DNA from: CAJQHK01 sp038142525
GTDB lineage: Bacteria; Pseudomonadota; Alphaproteobacteria; Rickettsiales; UBA1997
Direction: 5' to 3'
Assembly (NCBI GenBank): GCA_038142525.1
Contig: JAYQKE010000006.1
Coordinates: 62,001 to 126,000 of the forward strand
DNA: 64,000 nt
The stretch's first letter is position 1. Each line of letters starts with the position of its first letter. This document shows positions 19,189-29,500 of the stretch, piece by piece. The notes under the pieces are model-generated. The model worked only from the letters and a program-made list of their open reading frames with translations. It was not told where the DNA came from and ran no database searches. The position numbers and the translations under genes are program-made.

Positions 19189-19607
19189 ATGCAAATAAAA
19201 GAATTAGCTACAGATACTGAAATTAAAGATAGTTTTAAGATAATGTCTCAAATTTATCAAGATTTAGGTGAGTATGATTATGTTACTAATGTTCTTAATG
19301 CAATAACTGATGGTTATAAATTAGTTTCGCAGTTTATAAGAATAAGGAAATTATTGCGGTAGTTGGTATTACAGTTGGTGATAATATGCAATATGGCAAG
19401 GTAGTTAGAGTTGAAGATTTTATGATTTGCCGTAAAAATCGTGGCATTGGTGCTGGTAAAATGCTTTTAAAATGGGTTGATTGGCAGGCATTAAAATTTA
19501 AAACTGATATTATTTTATCTAATTTAGGTTCTGAAAGAAAAGAATCTCATAAAATTTTCCTGAGGGAAGGATTTTTTATTGAAGGAATTATTTTTTGTAA
19601 GAAATAA
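19189..19607 (+). CDS. GNAT family N-acetyltransferase (one frameshift)
   Basis: About 138 residues. Starts at ATG 19189 (MQIKELATDTEIKDSFKIM), shifts frame near 19328, then YKNKEIIAVVGITVGDNMQY, VEDFMICRKNRGIGAGKMLL (the acetyl-CoA-binding R/Q-x-x-G-x-G/A loop as RGIGAG), and ESHKIFLREGFFIEG. Domain order is that of a single GNAT fold. Substrate unknown. Divergent from argG, with 77 bases between. Confidence 0.72.
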
Positions 19608-19656
19608 AAAAGAATTTTTAAATTTTAAGTAATTAATATAAAGACAATAATAAAGG

Positions 19657-21184
19657 ATGACAGATAATAAATTTCGTATAGAGACAGATTCATTTGGGGA
19701 TATAAATGTACCAGCCAATGCTTATTATGGTGCTCAAACTCAAAGATCTACTCAAAATTTTGCCATTTGTATTGATAATAAGGGTCATAAAATGCCAAAA
19801 GAAATGGTTAAAGCCATGCTTTATGTTAAAAAATCTGCAGCTCTAACTAATAAGGAAATTATGTTAGACAATCCTGGAGCTAAGGAATATAATAAATTTT
19901 CTGAAAAAACTGCCAATCTTATTGATCAGTCTGTGGATAAAATTCTTTCTGATTTTGATAATTTTTATGAAAATCATTTTCCCCTTGTAGTTTGGCAAAC
20001 CGGTTCTGGTACGCAAACTAATATGAATTGTAATGAAGTTATTGCCTCAGTTGCTAATGAAATTGCTACAGGTCAAAAAGGTGGGAAGGAGCCAGTTCAT
20101 CCCAATGATCATTGTAATTTGGGTCAATCTTCCAATGACACATTTCCAACTGCTATGCATGTCATGACTCTTTTAACAATTTCTGAGAAGTTATTTCCTA
20201 CTTTATTTAATTTTTATGAAGCTTTAAAAAATAAAGAAGAAGAATTTAAAGATATTATTAAAATTGGTCGTACCCACACTCAAGATGCAACTCCAGTTAC
20301 TTTAGGACAAGAATTTTCTGGTTATAAATATCAGATTTTTAGTAATATTTTAAGACTTAATGATGCTATTGATGGTTTATTATTTTTAGCACAAGGTGGA
20401 ACTGCCGTTGGTACAGGAATTAATTCTCATAAGGATTTTTCAGAAAAATTTGCTCAAAATATTACTAAAATTACTGGTATTAAAGAAAAATTTGCCAAAA
20501 TAATTAAAAAAGCTAATTCTTATGATGATTGGGCAGATGTTAAAGAGAAATTTACTTCTAGGAAAGATCAATTTATTTCTAGCCATAATAAGTTTGAGTC
20601 TCTTGCAACTTGTGATGCGCTTGTTAATTTGTCAGGATGTTTGAATGTAATTGCAACTTCAATTATGAAAATTGCTAATGATATTAGATTTTTGGCGTCT
20701 GGCCCTAGATCTGGTCTTGGAGAAATTTCTCTTCCTGAAAATGAGCCAGGATCTTCAATTATGCCAGGAAAAGTTAATCCAACACAATGCGAAGCCCTGA
20801 CTATGATTTCTTGCCAAGTAATTGGTAATCATACTGCTATTACAATTGGTGGTACTAATGGTCATTTTGAATTAAATGTTTTTAGGCCGATGGTGATTTA
20901 TAATATTCTTAATTCAGTAAATTTAATTTCTGAGTGTTTAAATAGCTTTATTGACAAATGTCTTAATGGTATTCAGCCAAATTTTGATAGAATTAATGAA
21001 TTATTAAATAATTCTTTAATGTTAGTTACCGCTTTAAATCCCCATATTGGTTATGATAATGCGGCAAAAATTGCTAAAAAAGCTCATAATGATGGTACAA
21101 CTCTCAAAGAAGTCTGCTTTAGAATTAGGACTTGTCACTGAAGAGCAGTTTAACCAATGGGTAGATTCAAAAAAAATGATTTAA
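19657..21184 (+). CDS. fumC: class II fumarate hydratase (frameshift near C-terminus)
   Basis: Fumarate to malate in the TCA cycle. Seen: RIETDSFGDINVPANAYYGA, WQTGSGTQTNMNCNEV, HPNDHCNLGQSSNDTFPTAM, IGRTHTQDATPVTLGQEF and the signature GSSIMPGKVNPTQCE. The first frame ends at 21141, but one base less near 21107 gives LKESALELGLVTEEQFNQWV and a stop at 21182-21184, the usual fumarase end. ATG 19657 follows AAAGG closely. Confidence 0.94.
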
Positions 21185-21190
21185 AATCTT

Positions 21191-22015
21191 ATGAAGAAAA
21201 TTTTAGTTACAACAGATTTATCGGCTAGATCGGATAGGGCGGTATTAAGAGCTATAAAATTAGCTGAAGAATTTAATTCTAAATTAACGATTCTTCATGT
21301 AATTGATGATCAAATTCCAAGAGGCTTAATTGATAGCTCTAGATCTATAGCTAAGGATGAAATTAAAAATTGTTTAAAGGATTATAATTCAGATGTAAAA
21401 ATAACTATAAAGATAGTTGAGGGTAATGCTTATGAGCAAATTTTAAAAGCCTCTTATGAAGAGGATTTCGATCTATTGGTGGTGGGTATTCATCGCCATG
21501 TTGATAGTAATCAACCAGTGATTGGTCAGGTTATTCAAAGATTAGTTAATTTTTCTCACAAACCAATTATTATTGTTCGCAATAGGTATGAAAAGAGTTA
21601 TGATAAGATATTATCCTCTATCGATTTTACTAATTCTTCTATTATTTCTTTAAAATTTGCGGTTAAAAGTTTTGTAAAAGCTAATTTTAGTTTAATACAT
21701 ACCTATCAGGTACCTTTTATGGGTATTGCAGGTTCAAGTTCTGTAATTTCTGATCAAGCTAAAAAAGCTAGTGAAGATAATTTAAATGAAATTACGCAAG
21801 ATATAGAAGAAAAATATCAGGTAAAAATTAATAAAATAATTAAGAAGGGTCATATAGCTAATATTCTTTTTGAAGAATTGGAGTATTTAAAGCCTGATTT
21901 ATTAGTTATAGGATGTTCTGAAAAACATTTTCTTGCTAGATTTGCCGATTCTAGTATTATGGATCAAGTTTTATCAGATCCTCCATGTGATGTTTTAATA
22001 GTTGGTAAGAAGTAA
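21191..22015 (+). CDS. tandem universal stress protein
   Basis: 274 residues with two UspA domains: residues 1-135 (KKILVTTDLSARSDRAVLRA to KPIIIVRNRY) and about 140-274 (YDKILSSIDFTNSSIISLKF to CDVLIVGKK). The ATP-loop G-x-x-G-x9-G-S pattern is poorly conserved in both domains, so it may be a non-ATP-binding type. Usually stress- or starvation-linked in the cytosol. Starts 6 bases after fumC and is probably co-transcribed. Confidence 0.83.
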   Translation: MKKILVTTDLSARSDRAVLRAIKLAEEFNSKLTILHVIDDQIPRGLIDSSRSIAKDEIKNCLKDYNSDVKITIKIVEGNAYEQILKASYEEDFDLLVVGIHRHVDSNQPVIGQVIQRLVNFSHKPIIIVRNRYEKSYDKILSSIDFTNSSIISLKFAVKSFVKANFSLIHTYQVPFMGIAGSSSVISDQAKKASEDNLNEITQDIEEKYQVKINKIIKKGHIANILFEELEYLKPDLLVIGCSEKHFLARFADSSIMDQVLSDPPCDVLIVGKK

Positions 22016-22048
22016 TACCATTTCCCATCTTTAAAGCCTAGAATCGGT
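22016..22048 (+). repeat. dispersed intergenic repeat, copy b
   Basis: TACCATTTCCCATCTTTAAA directly after the Usp stop codon; matches the segments at 2782, 24318 and, inverted, 41681. Confidence 0.4.
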
Positions 22049-22055
22049 ATAAAAT

Positions 22056-22139
22056 TTACATAAAAAATAGAGGAATTACATAAAGAATAATTAGCACCAA
22101 AAAGGCTAAACAGACAAAATATTTTAAAAATTCTATCAT
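22056..22139 (-). CDS. possible 27-residue membrane peptide
   Basis: A short frame starting 9 bases after the kdsA stop on the same strand. It reads MIEFLKYFVC, then a hydrophobic run (LAFLVLIILYVIPLFFM) long enough for one membrane helix. No family is recognised; it could be a real small membrane protein co-transcribed with kdsA, or chance in AT-rich DNA. Confidence 0.3.
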   Translation of the reverse strand: MIEFLKYFVCLAFLVLIILYVIPLFFM

Positions 22140-22148
22140 TTTTTAAAA

Positions 22149-22970
22149 TTAATTTGATTTTGTAATTTCGTCAAATCTTTTAATAATAGTTAAAAATTCT
22201 TCTAAATTTTCTAATTTTAGCATGCATGGTCCATCAGATGGTGCGTTATCTGGATCTTGATGAGTTTCAACAAAAAGACCTGCGACACCAACCGCAATTG
22301 TTGCTCTTGCTAAATATTCAACAAATTCTCTTTGTCCGCCACTTGCACCTCCCAAACCTCCAGGTTGTTGTACCGAATGAGTAGCATCAAAAATAACCGG
22401 ATAACCAGTTTTAGCCATAATTGGTAAAGCTCTCATATCAGAAACTAATGTATTATAACCAAAACTAGCTCCTCTTTCAGTTAATAAGATTTTTTCATTA
22501 CCAGAATCTTCTAATTTTTTAACAACATTATTCATATCCCAAGGTGCTAAAAATTGACCTTTTTTAACATTAATAATTTTATTAGTTTTGGCCGCAGCAA
22601 CTAATAAATCAGTCTGGCGGCATAAAAAGGCAGGAATTTGTAAAATATCAACTGAATCCTTAACTAAATTACATTGTTGCTCATTATGAATATCAGTTAG
22701 AATAGGGCGACCAAAGGTTTTTTTAACTTCTTCAAAGATCGGCAAGGTTTTTTCTAATCCAAGACCCCTTTTGCCCGAAATGGAACTACGATTAGCTTTA
22801 TCAAAAGATGATTTATAGATAAAATTAATATTTAATTTATCAGTAATATTTTTAATCTTTTCAGCCATCATCATAGAATGGTCACGATTTTCAGTTTGGC
22901 AAGGTCCAGCAATTAATGTAAATGGTAAATTATTGCTAATTTCTAGATTATTAATTTTGATATTTTTCAT
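22149..22970 (-). CDS. kdsA: 3-deoxy-8-phosphooctulonate synthase (KDO-8-P synthase)
   Basis: 273 residues, intact. Condenses PEP with arabinose-5-phosphate for the LPS inner core. Seen: FTLIAGPCQTEN, YKSSFDKANRSS, GLGLEKTLPIFEEVK, ILTDIHNEQQ, QIPAFLCRQTDLLVAAAKT, NVKKGQFLAPWDM, TERGASFGYNTLV, FDATHSVQQPGG and ETHQDPDNAPSDGP. With lptA and lptB it shows that the cell builds LPS, unlike Anaplasmataceae. Confidence 0.96.
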   Translation of the reverse strand: MKNIKINNLEISNNLPFTLIAGPCQTENRDHSMMMAEKIKNITDKLNINFIYKSSFDKANRSSISGKRGLGLEKTLPIFEEVKKTFGRPILTDIHNEQQCNLVKDSVDILQIPAFLCRQTDLLVAAAKTNKIINVKKGQFLAPWDMNNVVKKLEDSGNEKILLTERGASFGYNTLVSDMRALPIMAKTGYPVIFDATHSVQQPGGLGGASGGQREFVEYLARATIAVGVAGLFVETHQDPDNAPSDGPCMLKLENLEEFLTIIKRFDEITKSN

Positions 22971-23058
22971 TTATTTTTTAAAAAATAATTTAGTTATATA
23001 ATTTTGAAGAAAGTTCTTGAATTTAGTAATATAAAATTTATATCTTTATGATTATTAT

Positions 23059-23436
23059 ATGCAACTAGATAGTGTTGTTATTAAATTGGTTTTGCTCTTC
23101 TATTTAACAGGTTTCTTCATCAAGGTGATTAATATATATCAATTTATCATAAAAATTTGTATTTTGTTGAGCATCCTTTTGTTAAATGCTTGCGTTGTTT
23201 CTGAAAATCCAGGACCTGAATATATAAATCCAAGATATCCAGTCTTTGCACCATATGGTTATAATCCATATCAGCAACCAGGAGCATTTTCCCCTCCTGC
23301 CGCACAACCTGGTTCAAGATATTATACTAATCCATATGAATTTCCTCAACCTAATTATTATCAATATTATGATAGTGATAGATATTATAAGCCTCCAAAT
23401 ACTTATGATAGTAGGTCTTCTGCAGATTCCAGATAA
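23059..23436 (+). CDS. Pro/Tyr-rich lipoprotein
   Basis: Up to 125 residues. The hydrophobic segment ends in a lipobox (LLLNAC), so it is probably an outer-membrane lipoprotein; the true start may be the GTG near 23125, which would give a normal-length signal. The mature part is low-complexity, rich in Pro, Tyr, Asn and Gln (YGYNPYQQPG, QPNYYQYYDSDRYYKPPN), with no recognised domain. Ends 18 bases before grxC, so the two may share a transcript. Confidence 0.55.
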   Translation: MQLDSVVIKLVLLFYLTGFFIKVINIYQFIIKICILLSILLLNACVVSENPGPEYINPRYPVFAPYGYNPYQQPGAFSPPAAQPGSRYYTNPYEFPQPNYYQYYDSDRYYKPPNTYDSRSSADSR

Positions 23437-23454
23437 CCCATTATATAGAAATTT

Positions 23455-23688
23455 ATGAAGAATGTAGAAATATATACTACTAAAATTTGTCCTTATTGTG
23501 TAAGAGCGAAAAAGATGTTTGATCAAAGGTCTATCTCCTATAAAGAAATAAAAATTGATTCTGCTGATTTAATGGAAGAGATGATTAAAAGATCTGGCGG
23601 TAGAAGAACCGTGCCACAAATTTTTATTGATGATCAGCATATTGGTGGTAGCGATGATCTATATGAGTATTTTAAAAATATAGAATAA
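23455..23688 (+). CDS. grxC: glutaredoxin 3
   Basis: 77 residues, complete. VEIYTTKICPYCVRAKKMF contains the CPYC dithiol site; GGRRTVPQIFIDDQHIGGSDDLYEYF gives the TVP cis-Pro loop and GG-x-DD glutathione site. Reduces disulfides with glutathione in the cytosol. Confidence 0.95.
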   Translation: MKNVEIYTTKICPYCVRAKKMFDQRSISYKEIKIDSADLMEEMIKRSGGRRTVPQIFIDDQHIGGSDDLYEYFKNIE

Positions 23689-23768
23689 TAGATTACCCCT
23701 TCTATTAATCCCTTTACTTTAGAACTAAAAACTGGCATAATCGAGATTGTTTAATTTTATTTTATGGA

Positions 23769-24308
23769 ATGATCCTGACAAGATATTCAATTCTTATGTC
23801 TTTAAAAATAATAAATTTTTTATTAATATTATCTCTTACCTCTTGTGGTCCATATTGGTATAAACCTATGGGTAAAATATTTAAGCAGGCTCCAAAAGCC
23901 CCAGAGGAGGGTAGTTATGGCTATAGGCTTGGGTGGATACATGGTTGCGAGTCTGGTTTAGCCACGAATTTTGGTGGAGTATTTTATATGACATTTTATG
24001 ATTGGAAGAGGGATTCAGACCTTCTTGCAACCAATGTTGATAGAGAGTTGTTAAAAGAAAGATATGAAGAAGAATTACCAATAGATTGGAATAATAGTGA
24101 TATTGTTGAAAAAAATATGTATGATTATAATACAATTTTTTGGAGGGCCCATCTATATTGTCGACATAGTGCTTTAGGCTCACTAAAGATGGTTGGATTT
24201 GATCCATCTTTACCAGGTAAGGGTGATAGATTTATGCTTGGTAACCATAGTGCAAGTGACTTATATCGCCTTGATAGTTTTGGTGATACAAGGTGGAGTA
24301 ATTGGTAG
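23769..24308 (+). CDS. hypothetical lipoprotein
   Basis: 179 residues, unrecognised. The signal peptide carries a lipobox (LSLTSCG), so the mature protein is probably anchored in the envelope. The rest is rich in Tyr, Trp and Gly (GSYGYRLGWIHGCESGLATN, GGVFYMTFYDWKRD, WRAHLYCRHSALGS, GDTRWSNW) and has two further Cys. The start could be the internal ATG at residue 10. It stands alone, with spacers of 80 and 105 bases. Confidence 0.6.
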   Translation: MILTRYSILMSLKIINFLLILSLTSCGPYWYKPMGKIFKQAPKAPEEGSYGYRLGWIHGCESGLATNFGGVFYMTFYDWKRDSDLLATNVDRELLKERYEEELPIDWNNSDIVEKNMYDYNTIFWRAHLYCRHSALGSLKMVGFDPSLPGKGDRFMLGNHSASDLYRLDSFGDTRWSNW

Positions 24309-24317
24309 ATGATATTA

Positions 24318-24356
24318 TACATTTCCCAACTTTAAAAAGACTTTTATCTATGGTCC
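24318..24356 (+). repeat. dispersed intergenic repeat, copy c
   Basis: TACATTTCCCAACTTTAAAA followed by AGACTTTTATCTATGG, just after a lipoprotein gene; related to the segments at 2782 and 22016. Confidence 0.35.
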
Positions 24357-24413
24357 CATGGGGTTGCTTTCATAGAATTTTATAATGATTTAAGTTTTTA
24401 ATGAGTTTTAATT

Positions 24414-25775
24414 ATGTTTGATAAAATTGACTTAAATAAGATAGATAAGGTAAAAAAACGAGAGAAACTTATTTCTTTAGTGCAAAATGGTAAAAATTCT
24501 AAAGCAAAATCTATATTTGAAGATTTACATCCAGCTGATCAAGCGGAAATGATTTCTAGTATTGATCCTGAATTTAGAATCAAAATGGTTGCAATAATTT
24601 GCAATATAGAATTAAAATTTTTAATTTATCTTGAAGATCATATTAAAGAAGAAGTTATAGAATTATTAGGTTCAAAATATGCTGCCAGTGGTATCAAAAA
24701 TTTGGATTTAGATGATATTGTAAAAATCATTGAGGTTTTAGATAAGAATGAAATTGATGAGATAACTAAAAATTTTTCAAAAAGTTTATCCAGAGATATT
24801 GAGATAACATTAAACTATCCAAAGGATAGTATAGGTAGAGCAATGAATCAAAATTTTATTGCTTTAAATTCCAAATGGAACATTGGTCAGGCAACAAAAT
24901 TTTTGCAGGAAAAAAAAGATCTTCCTGATGATTTTTATAATATTATTTTAATTAATGATGATAATATTCCAGTTGCAGAAATCTCTATTGCTAAAATTAT
25001 AAAACATAAAAAAGGCGTTATTCTTGCCGATTTAATTTCTAAAGAAGATCGAATGCAATCTATAAATGCTAATTCTAATAAGGAAGAGGCAGCTAGATAT
25101 TTTACCAAATATTCTTTACAATATTTGGTAATTACAGATGATGAGGGTAAGTTAGTTGGCTTAATATATGCCAATGATGTAATAGATATTGTGGATGAAG
25201 AAGATGAAGAAGATATTTTATTAATGGCGGGTGTAAATGATACCAACTTTCATTCTTCTAATTTTATTACCGCTAAATCTAGAATTCCATGGCTTGTAAT
25301 TAGTTTAATTTTTACCAGCCTGTCCGCGGCAATTATAACTTTTTTTACTAAAGAAATTGAGAAAATGGTAATATTAGCTGTTTTACTTCCTATAGTTGCT
25401 TCAGTTTCTGGTTCTGCAGGAAATCAAACATTGGCAATTATGGTTAGAGCAATCGCAACATTAGAGATTAGAGATGTTGGTTATTGGAAGGTAATATTTA
25501 AAGAGTCAATAGTTGGATCTTTAAGTGGATTATTTTTAGCTTTTATTGCCTCTATTGTTTGCTATATTTGGCAATATAATTATATATTATCTATATCAAT
25601 TTTTATATCTATTTTTATAACCATTATAATTTCTTGTTTATTTGGTGCAATAATTCCTATCATATTGAGTAAATTAAAGTTTGACCCAGCAATATCTTCC
25701 GGTGTTTTTCTAACTACCTTAATAGATGCAACAGCTTTCTTTGTATTTTTAGGTCTCATTTCAATTATCTCCTAA
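24414..25775 (+). CDS. mgtE: magnesium transporter MgtE
   Basis: 453 residues, intact. N-terminal superhelical MgtE_N domain (DLHPADQAEMI), two CBS repeats at about 135-260 (EDRMQSINANSNKEEAAR, YLVITDDEGKLVGLIYANDV) and a C-terminal channel part of five membrane helices containing the conserved PIVASVSGSAGNQTLAIMVR and FDPAISSGVFLTTLIDATAF. The acidic cytosolic part gates Mg2+ entry. Stop and the lptA start abut. Confidence 0.94.
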   Translation: MFDKIDLNKIDKVKKREKLISLVQNGKNSKAKSIFEDLHPADQAEMISSIDPEFRIKMVAIICNIELKFLIYLEDHIKEEVIELLGSKYAASGIKNLDLDDIVKIIEVLDKNEIDEITKNFSKSLSRDIEITLNYPKDSIGRAMNQNFIALNSKWNIGQATKFLQEKKDLPDDFYNIILINDDNIPVAEISIAKIIKHKKGVILADLISKEDRMQSINANSNKEEAARYFTKYSLQYLVITDDEGKLVGLIYANDVIDIVDEEDEEDILLMAGVNDTNFHSSNFITAKSRIPWLVISLIFTSLSAAIITFFTKEIEKMVILAVLLPIVASVSGSAGNQTLAIMVRAIATLEIRDVGYWKVIFKESIVGSLSGLFLAFIASIVCYIWQYNYILSISIFISIFITIIISCLFGAIIPIILSKLKFDPAISSGVFLTTLIDATAFFVFLGLISIIS

Positions 25776-26309
25776 ATGCATCAAAAACTATTCACTATAT
25801 TATTTATATTATTACTCTCAAACAACATATATGCTAAAAATAGTGCTGTTAAAACCAATATTAAGTCAAAGATTGTAAAAATCGTTAAAGATAAGAATTT
25901 TATTGAATTTAAGGGTAATGTTATTTTAGTGCAGGAGGATATTAGTTTTTTAGCAAATCAAATGTTAGTATTTACTGATAAAAATAAAAAAATGAGTGAT
26001 AAGGCTGAAATTCAACTAATTAAGGCTAAAGGCAAAGTCAAAATTTTTAATCAAGAATTTATTGCAACTGGTGATTCTGGGATTTATGATGTGGATAAGG
26101 ATATTTTTAAAATATTTGGTGATGTTATTTTAAATGAAGGTACAAAAATTGCTTATGGTACAGAGTTTATTTATGATGTTAGTAATAAAAAAGGAAGCCT
26201 ATCTTCATCTGTAAAAAATAATGATGGCAAGGTAAGTAGACCAACAGTTATTATTCATGAAGATTTAAATAATTTAAAACAAGGAATTAATGAAGATTCT
26301 GACAATTAA
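25776..26309 (+). CDS. lptA: LPS transport periplasmic protein LptA (OstA-like)
   Basis: 177 residues. A signal peptide (FTILFILLLSNNIYA) precedes an OstA-N domain: FIEFKGNVILVQEDISFLAN, a middle AKGKVKIFNQEFIATGDSGI, and IFKIFGDVILNEGTKIAYG, the repeated beta-jellyroll pattern of LptA. Carries LPS across the periplasm. It overlaps lptB by 20 bases, which supports the assignment. Confidence 0.85.
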   Translation: MHQKLFTILFILLLSNNIYAKNSAVKTNIKSKIVKIVKDKNFIEFKGNVILVQEDISFLANQMLVFTDKNKKMSDKAEIQLIKAKGKVKIFNQEFIATGDSGIYDVDKDIFKIFGDVILNEGTKIAYGTEFIYDVSNKKGSLSSSVKNNDGKVSRPTVIIHEDLNNLKQGINEDSDN

Positions 26310-27008
26310 AAATATTGCAAAAAGCTATGGTAGCAAATCTGTTATTAAAGATAGTTCTTTAGAGATAAAGCAGGGTGAAGTTGTTGGCTTGCTTGGTCCT
26401 AATGGAGCTGGGAAAACAACTTGTTTTTACATTATAGTTGGCCTTATTGCTGTTGATAGTGGTAATATTTTTTAGATGATTTAGATATTACTCAAATGGC
26501 AATGCATGAAAGGTCAAAATTGGGTATTGGCTATTTACCTCAAGAATCATCAATTTTTAGAAAGATGAATGTTGAAGATAATATTATGTCTATTTTAGAA
26601 ATTAATGAGGATGATAAAGAAGTTAGAAAAAAAAGATTAGAAGAATTATTAAAAGAATTTTCCATAACTCATATTAGAAAATCTCATGCTTTATCTCTTT
26701 CTGGTGGTGAAAGAAGGAGGGTAGAAATTGCCAGATCCTTAGCTACAAATCCAGATTTTATATTATTAGATGAACCTTTTGCTGGAGTCGATCCAATTGC
26801 TGTAAAAGATATTATGAATATGGTTAAACAGTTAAAAAATCGTAATATTGGGGTTTTAATTACTGATCATAATGTTCAGGAAACTCTACGGATTGTTGAT
26901 AAGGCTTATATTGTTTATGATGGTAATATTTTAACATCTGGAAATAAGGAAGAGATTATCAGTAACGAGGAGGTGAAGCGTGTTTATCTCGGTGACAACT
27001 TCGCATAA
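26290..27008 (+). CDS. lptB: LPS export ABC ATPase LptB (one frameshift)
   Basis: ATPase that drives LPS extraction with LptFG. Seen: Walker A GPNGAGKTT, Q-loop region YLPQESSIFRKM, signature LSGGERRRVEIAR, Walker B FILLDEPFAGVDP, switch His ITDHNVQETL and GNKEEIISNEEVKRVYLGD, all LptB-like. The frame breaks at the T6 run near 26473; one more T gives SGNIFLDDLDIT. Essential in LPS-making cells, so the shift is suspect. Confidence 0.93.
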
Positions 27009-27056
27009 GACTAATTTTTACTGCCAAATTTGGCGTTATTTTATTATTTTAAATTT

Positions 27057-28071
27057 ATGTTAATAAGAATATTTCTAACATTATTAATTTTTCTGATATC
27101 TAATATGGCTTATGCTATTAAAGATAAGGATACTGTTTTTAATGTTTCTTTTGATACAACTCGTGAATTATATTATGACTACAATATGTTGTTCAAAAAA
27201 TATTGGCTAGAAAAAGCAGGTGAAGAAATTAAAATTTATAGTTCTTTCGGTGGTTCAGGAAAGCAGGCAAGAAGTGTAATTGATGGTTTAAAAGCAGATG
27301 TTGTAACACTTGCTTTGTCATATGATATTGATGCTATTGTTCAAAGGAAAGGGTTAATTGATAAAAATTGGCAAAGTGAATTTCCTAATAATAGTTCACC
27401 TTACTTATCAACTGTAGTTTTTTTAGTTAAAAAAGGTAATCCAAAAAATATTCACGATTGGGATGATTTAATTAGAGATGATGTTAAGGTTATTACCCCG
27501 AACCCAAAAAGTTCTGGTGGTGCTAGATGGAACTATATGGCAATTTATAGCTATGCTAAGGAGAGATATAGTGATAATAATAAAATTAAGAATTTTATTA
27601 AGAAAATTTTTACTAATGTTCCAATTTTGGATGTTAGCTCACGCGCATTTGCTACTACTACTTTTGTAGCTAGAAATATTGGAGATGTAGTTATTTCTCC
27701 TGAAAGTGAAGCATATTTGGCCATTGATAAATTAGGTAGTGATAAGTTTGATATTATCTATCCATCCTCTAGTATTTTGGTTGATTCTCCAATTGCTATA
27801 GTTGATAAAAGAGTTGATAAAAAGAGTAATAGGAAATTAGCGACAGAATATTTAAAATATCTTTATAGTCAGGAGGCTGACAGAGATTTTTGTAAAAAAT
27901 CATTATAGACCAGCAAATAAAAAGATTTTAGATAAATATCGTAAGAAATTTCCAAAGATGAAATTATATTACATTGAACAATTGGGCGGTTGGGAAAAAG
28001 CACAAAAAGAGCATTTTGATGCTAATGCTTTATTTGATAAGATTTATAGTGAAATAGTAGCTATTAACTAG
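27057..28071 (+). CDS. sulfate/thiosulfate-binding periplasmic protein (frameshift near C-terminus)
   Basis: Sbp/CysP family. ATG 27057 gives a clean signal peptide (FLTLLIFLISNMAYA). Seen: NVSFDTTRELYYDYNMLF, SFGGSGKQARSVIDGL, ADVVTLALSYDIDAI, STVVFLVKKGNPKNIHDWDD, TPNPKSSGGARWNYM, RAFATTTFVARNIGDV. Near 27888 a T-run shift leads to VKNHYRPANKKILDKY and the stop at 28069-28071. No permease or ATPase gene for sulfate is adjacent. Confidence 0.88.
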
Positions 28072-28089
28072 TTTAAGAAAATACTGACA

Positions 28090-29138
28090 ATGTTAGAAAA
28101 ACTAGTTCGGGATAAAATTGCTCAAGAAAATTATATCACTATTAAAGATTTTATCAATCTATCACTTTTTCATCCAGAATTTGGTTATTATATTAATCAA
28201 AATCCTATTGGTAAAGATGCTGATTTTACCACCTCTCCTGAAATTTCACAAATATTTGGTGAAATTATAGCTTTTTTTCTGATTGATTTTTGGCAAAGAA
28301 AATATCCAAACCAACAGATTAATTTAATTGAAATGGGTGCAGGTCAGGGCACCTTAATGTCAGATTTTCTAAGAATTGCTAGGCAAATACCAGCATTTTA
28401 CCAAAATATCAATATTCATATAATTGAAATTAATCAAAAATTAATCAAAATTCAGCAAAATAGATTGAAAGATTTTGATATTAAATGGTGGAACAATTTT
28501 GATGAATTTAGTCAAAATTGTCAGAATTTACCAATCTTTTTTATTTCAAATGAATTATTTGATTGTTTTGCTATTGATCAATTTATTCTAGAAGATGATA
28601 TTTGGTATCAAAAAGTTTTAATTTTAGAAGAAAATCAATTAAAATTTGATAAAATTAAGGTAAAAACCGATATTAATTTATCAATTCCTAAAGAATTTCA
28701 AAAGAATCTTAAAAATGGCTCTATTTTTGAAAAAAATATTGCAGCTGAAGAATTTATAAGAAAATTATCAGAAAAAATATCTCAAAATAATGGCATTGCT
28801 ATAAATATTGATTATGGTTATTATGAGAATTTTTTAAAGATACATTACAATCAGTAAAAAATCATAAATTTAATAATATTTTAGAAAATATCGGCAAATC
28901 TGACTTTACATCTTATGTTAATTTTCATCAATTAGCAAAAATCTCAATGCAAAATAAATTAAATGTTAATTTTATGACCCAAAGAGAATTTTTATTATCA
29001 AATGGTTTAGAATTAAGGCATAAAATTCTAGTGCAATCGGCAAAAAAAGATCAGGATAAGATAAGTTTAGCAATTGATAGGCTCATTGATAAAAATAAAA
29101 TGGGCGATATATTTAAGGTGATGGTTAATTATAGATAA
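28090..29138 (+). CDS. SAM-dependent methyltransferase, MidA/NDUFAF7 family (one frameshift)
   Basis: Seen: ITIKDFINLSLFHPEFGYY, DFTTSPEISQIFGEIIAFFL, SAM motif IEMGAGQGTLMSDFLR, FFISNELFDCFAIDQF and NNGIAINIDYGYY; then, after a shift near 28845, FTSYVNFHQLAKISMQ and NVNFMTQREFLLSNGLELR. In eukaryotes the homologue methylates complex I subunit NDUFS2; the bacterial role is probably similar. Typical alphaproteobacterial gene. Confidence 0.87.
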
Positions 29139-29142
29139 ATTA

Positions 29143-29488
29143 TCAATTTGAAGCTAAAATTCTATTTTTACCTTTCATTGCTAATTGAATTTCATCCATA
29201 GTTCTAATTTGTGATAATTTTATATCTTTATTATTAAGATATTTATCAGATAAAATCCTCAATCTTTCAGGTCTGGTAAGATAAACCCATTCAATTTTAA
29301 GAGTCTTAACTTCATCTTGTAAATATTCTATTTCTTCATTGATATTATCTAACTTAACCTGTAAATTACCTGTTTTAAATTGAATAAAAAATAGCGAACA
29401 AATTCTTTGCCAAAACAGTCAAGAATAATATAAAATTGAAAAAATAAATTTTATATAATTTGTCTAATTTTAAATATAAGAAATTCAT
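29143..29488 (-). CDS. ftsL: cell division protein FtsL (one frameshift)
   Basis: Directly downstream of rsmH, where FtsL is expected. Start ATG 29488 (MNFLYLKLDK), then a hydrophobic helix (FNFILFLTVLA) and, after a shift near 29405, LFFIQFKTGN followed by a coiled-coil region and LKIEWVYLTRPERLRILSDK, the conserved EW-x-x-L-x-x-P-x-R-L pattern of FtsL. Ends ILASN. A bitopic membrane protein of the divisome that works with FtsB/FtsQ. Small and diverged, so the call rests on motif and position. Confidence 0.72.
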
Positions 29489-29500
29489 AATTAATATAAT

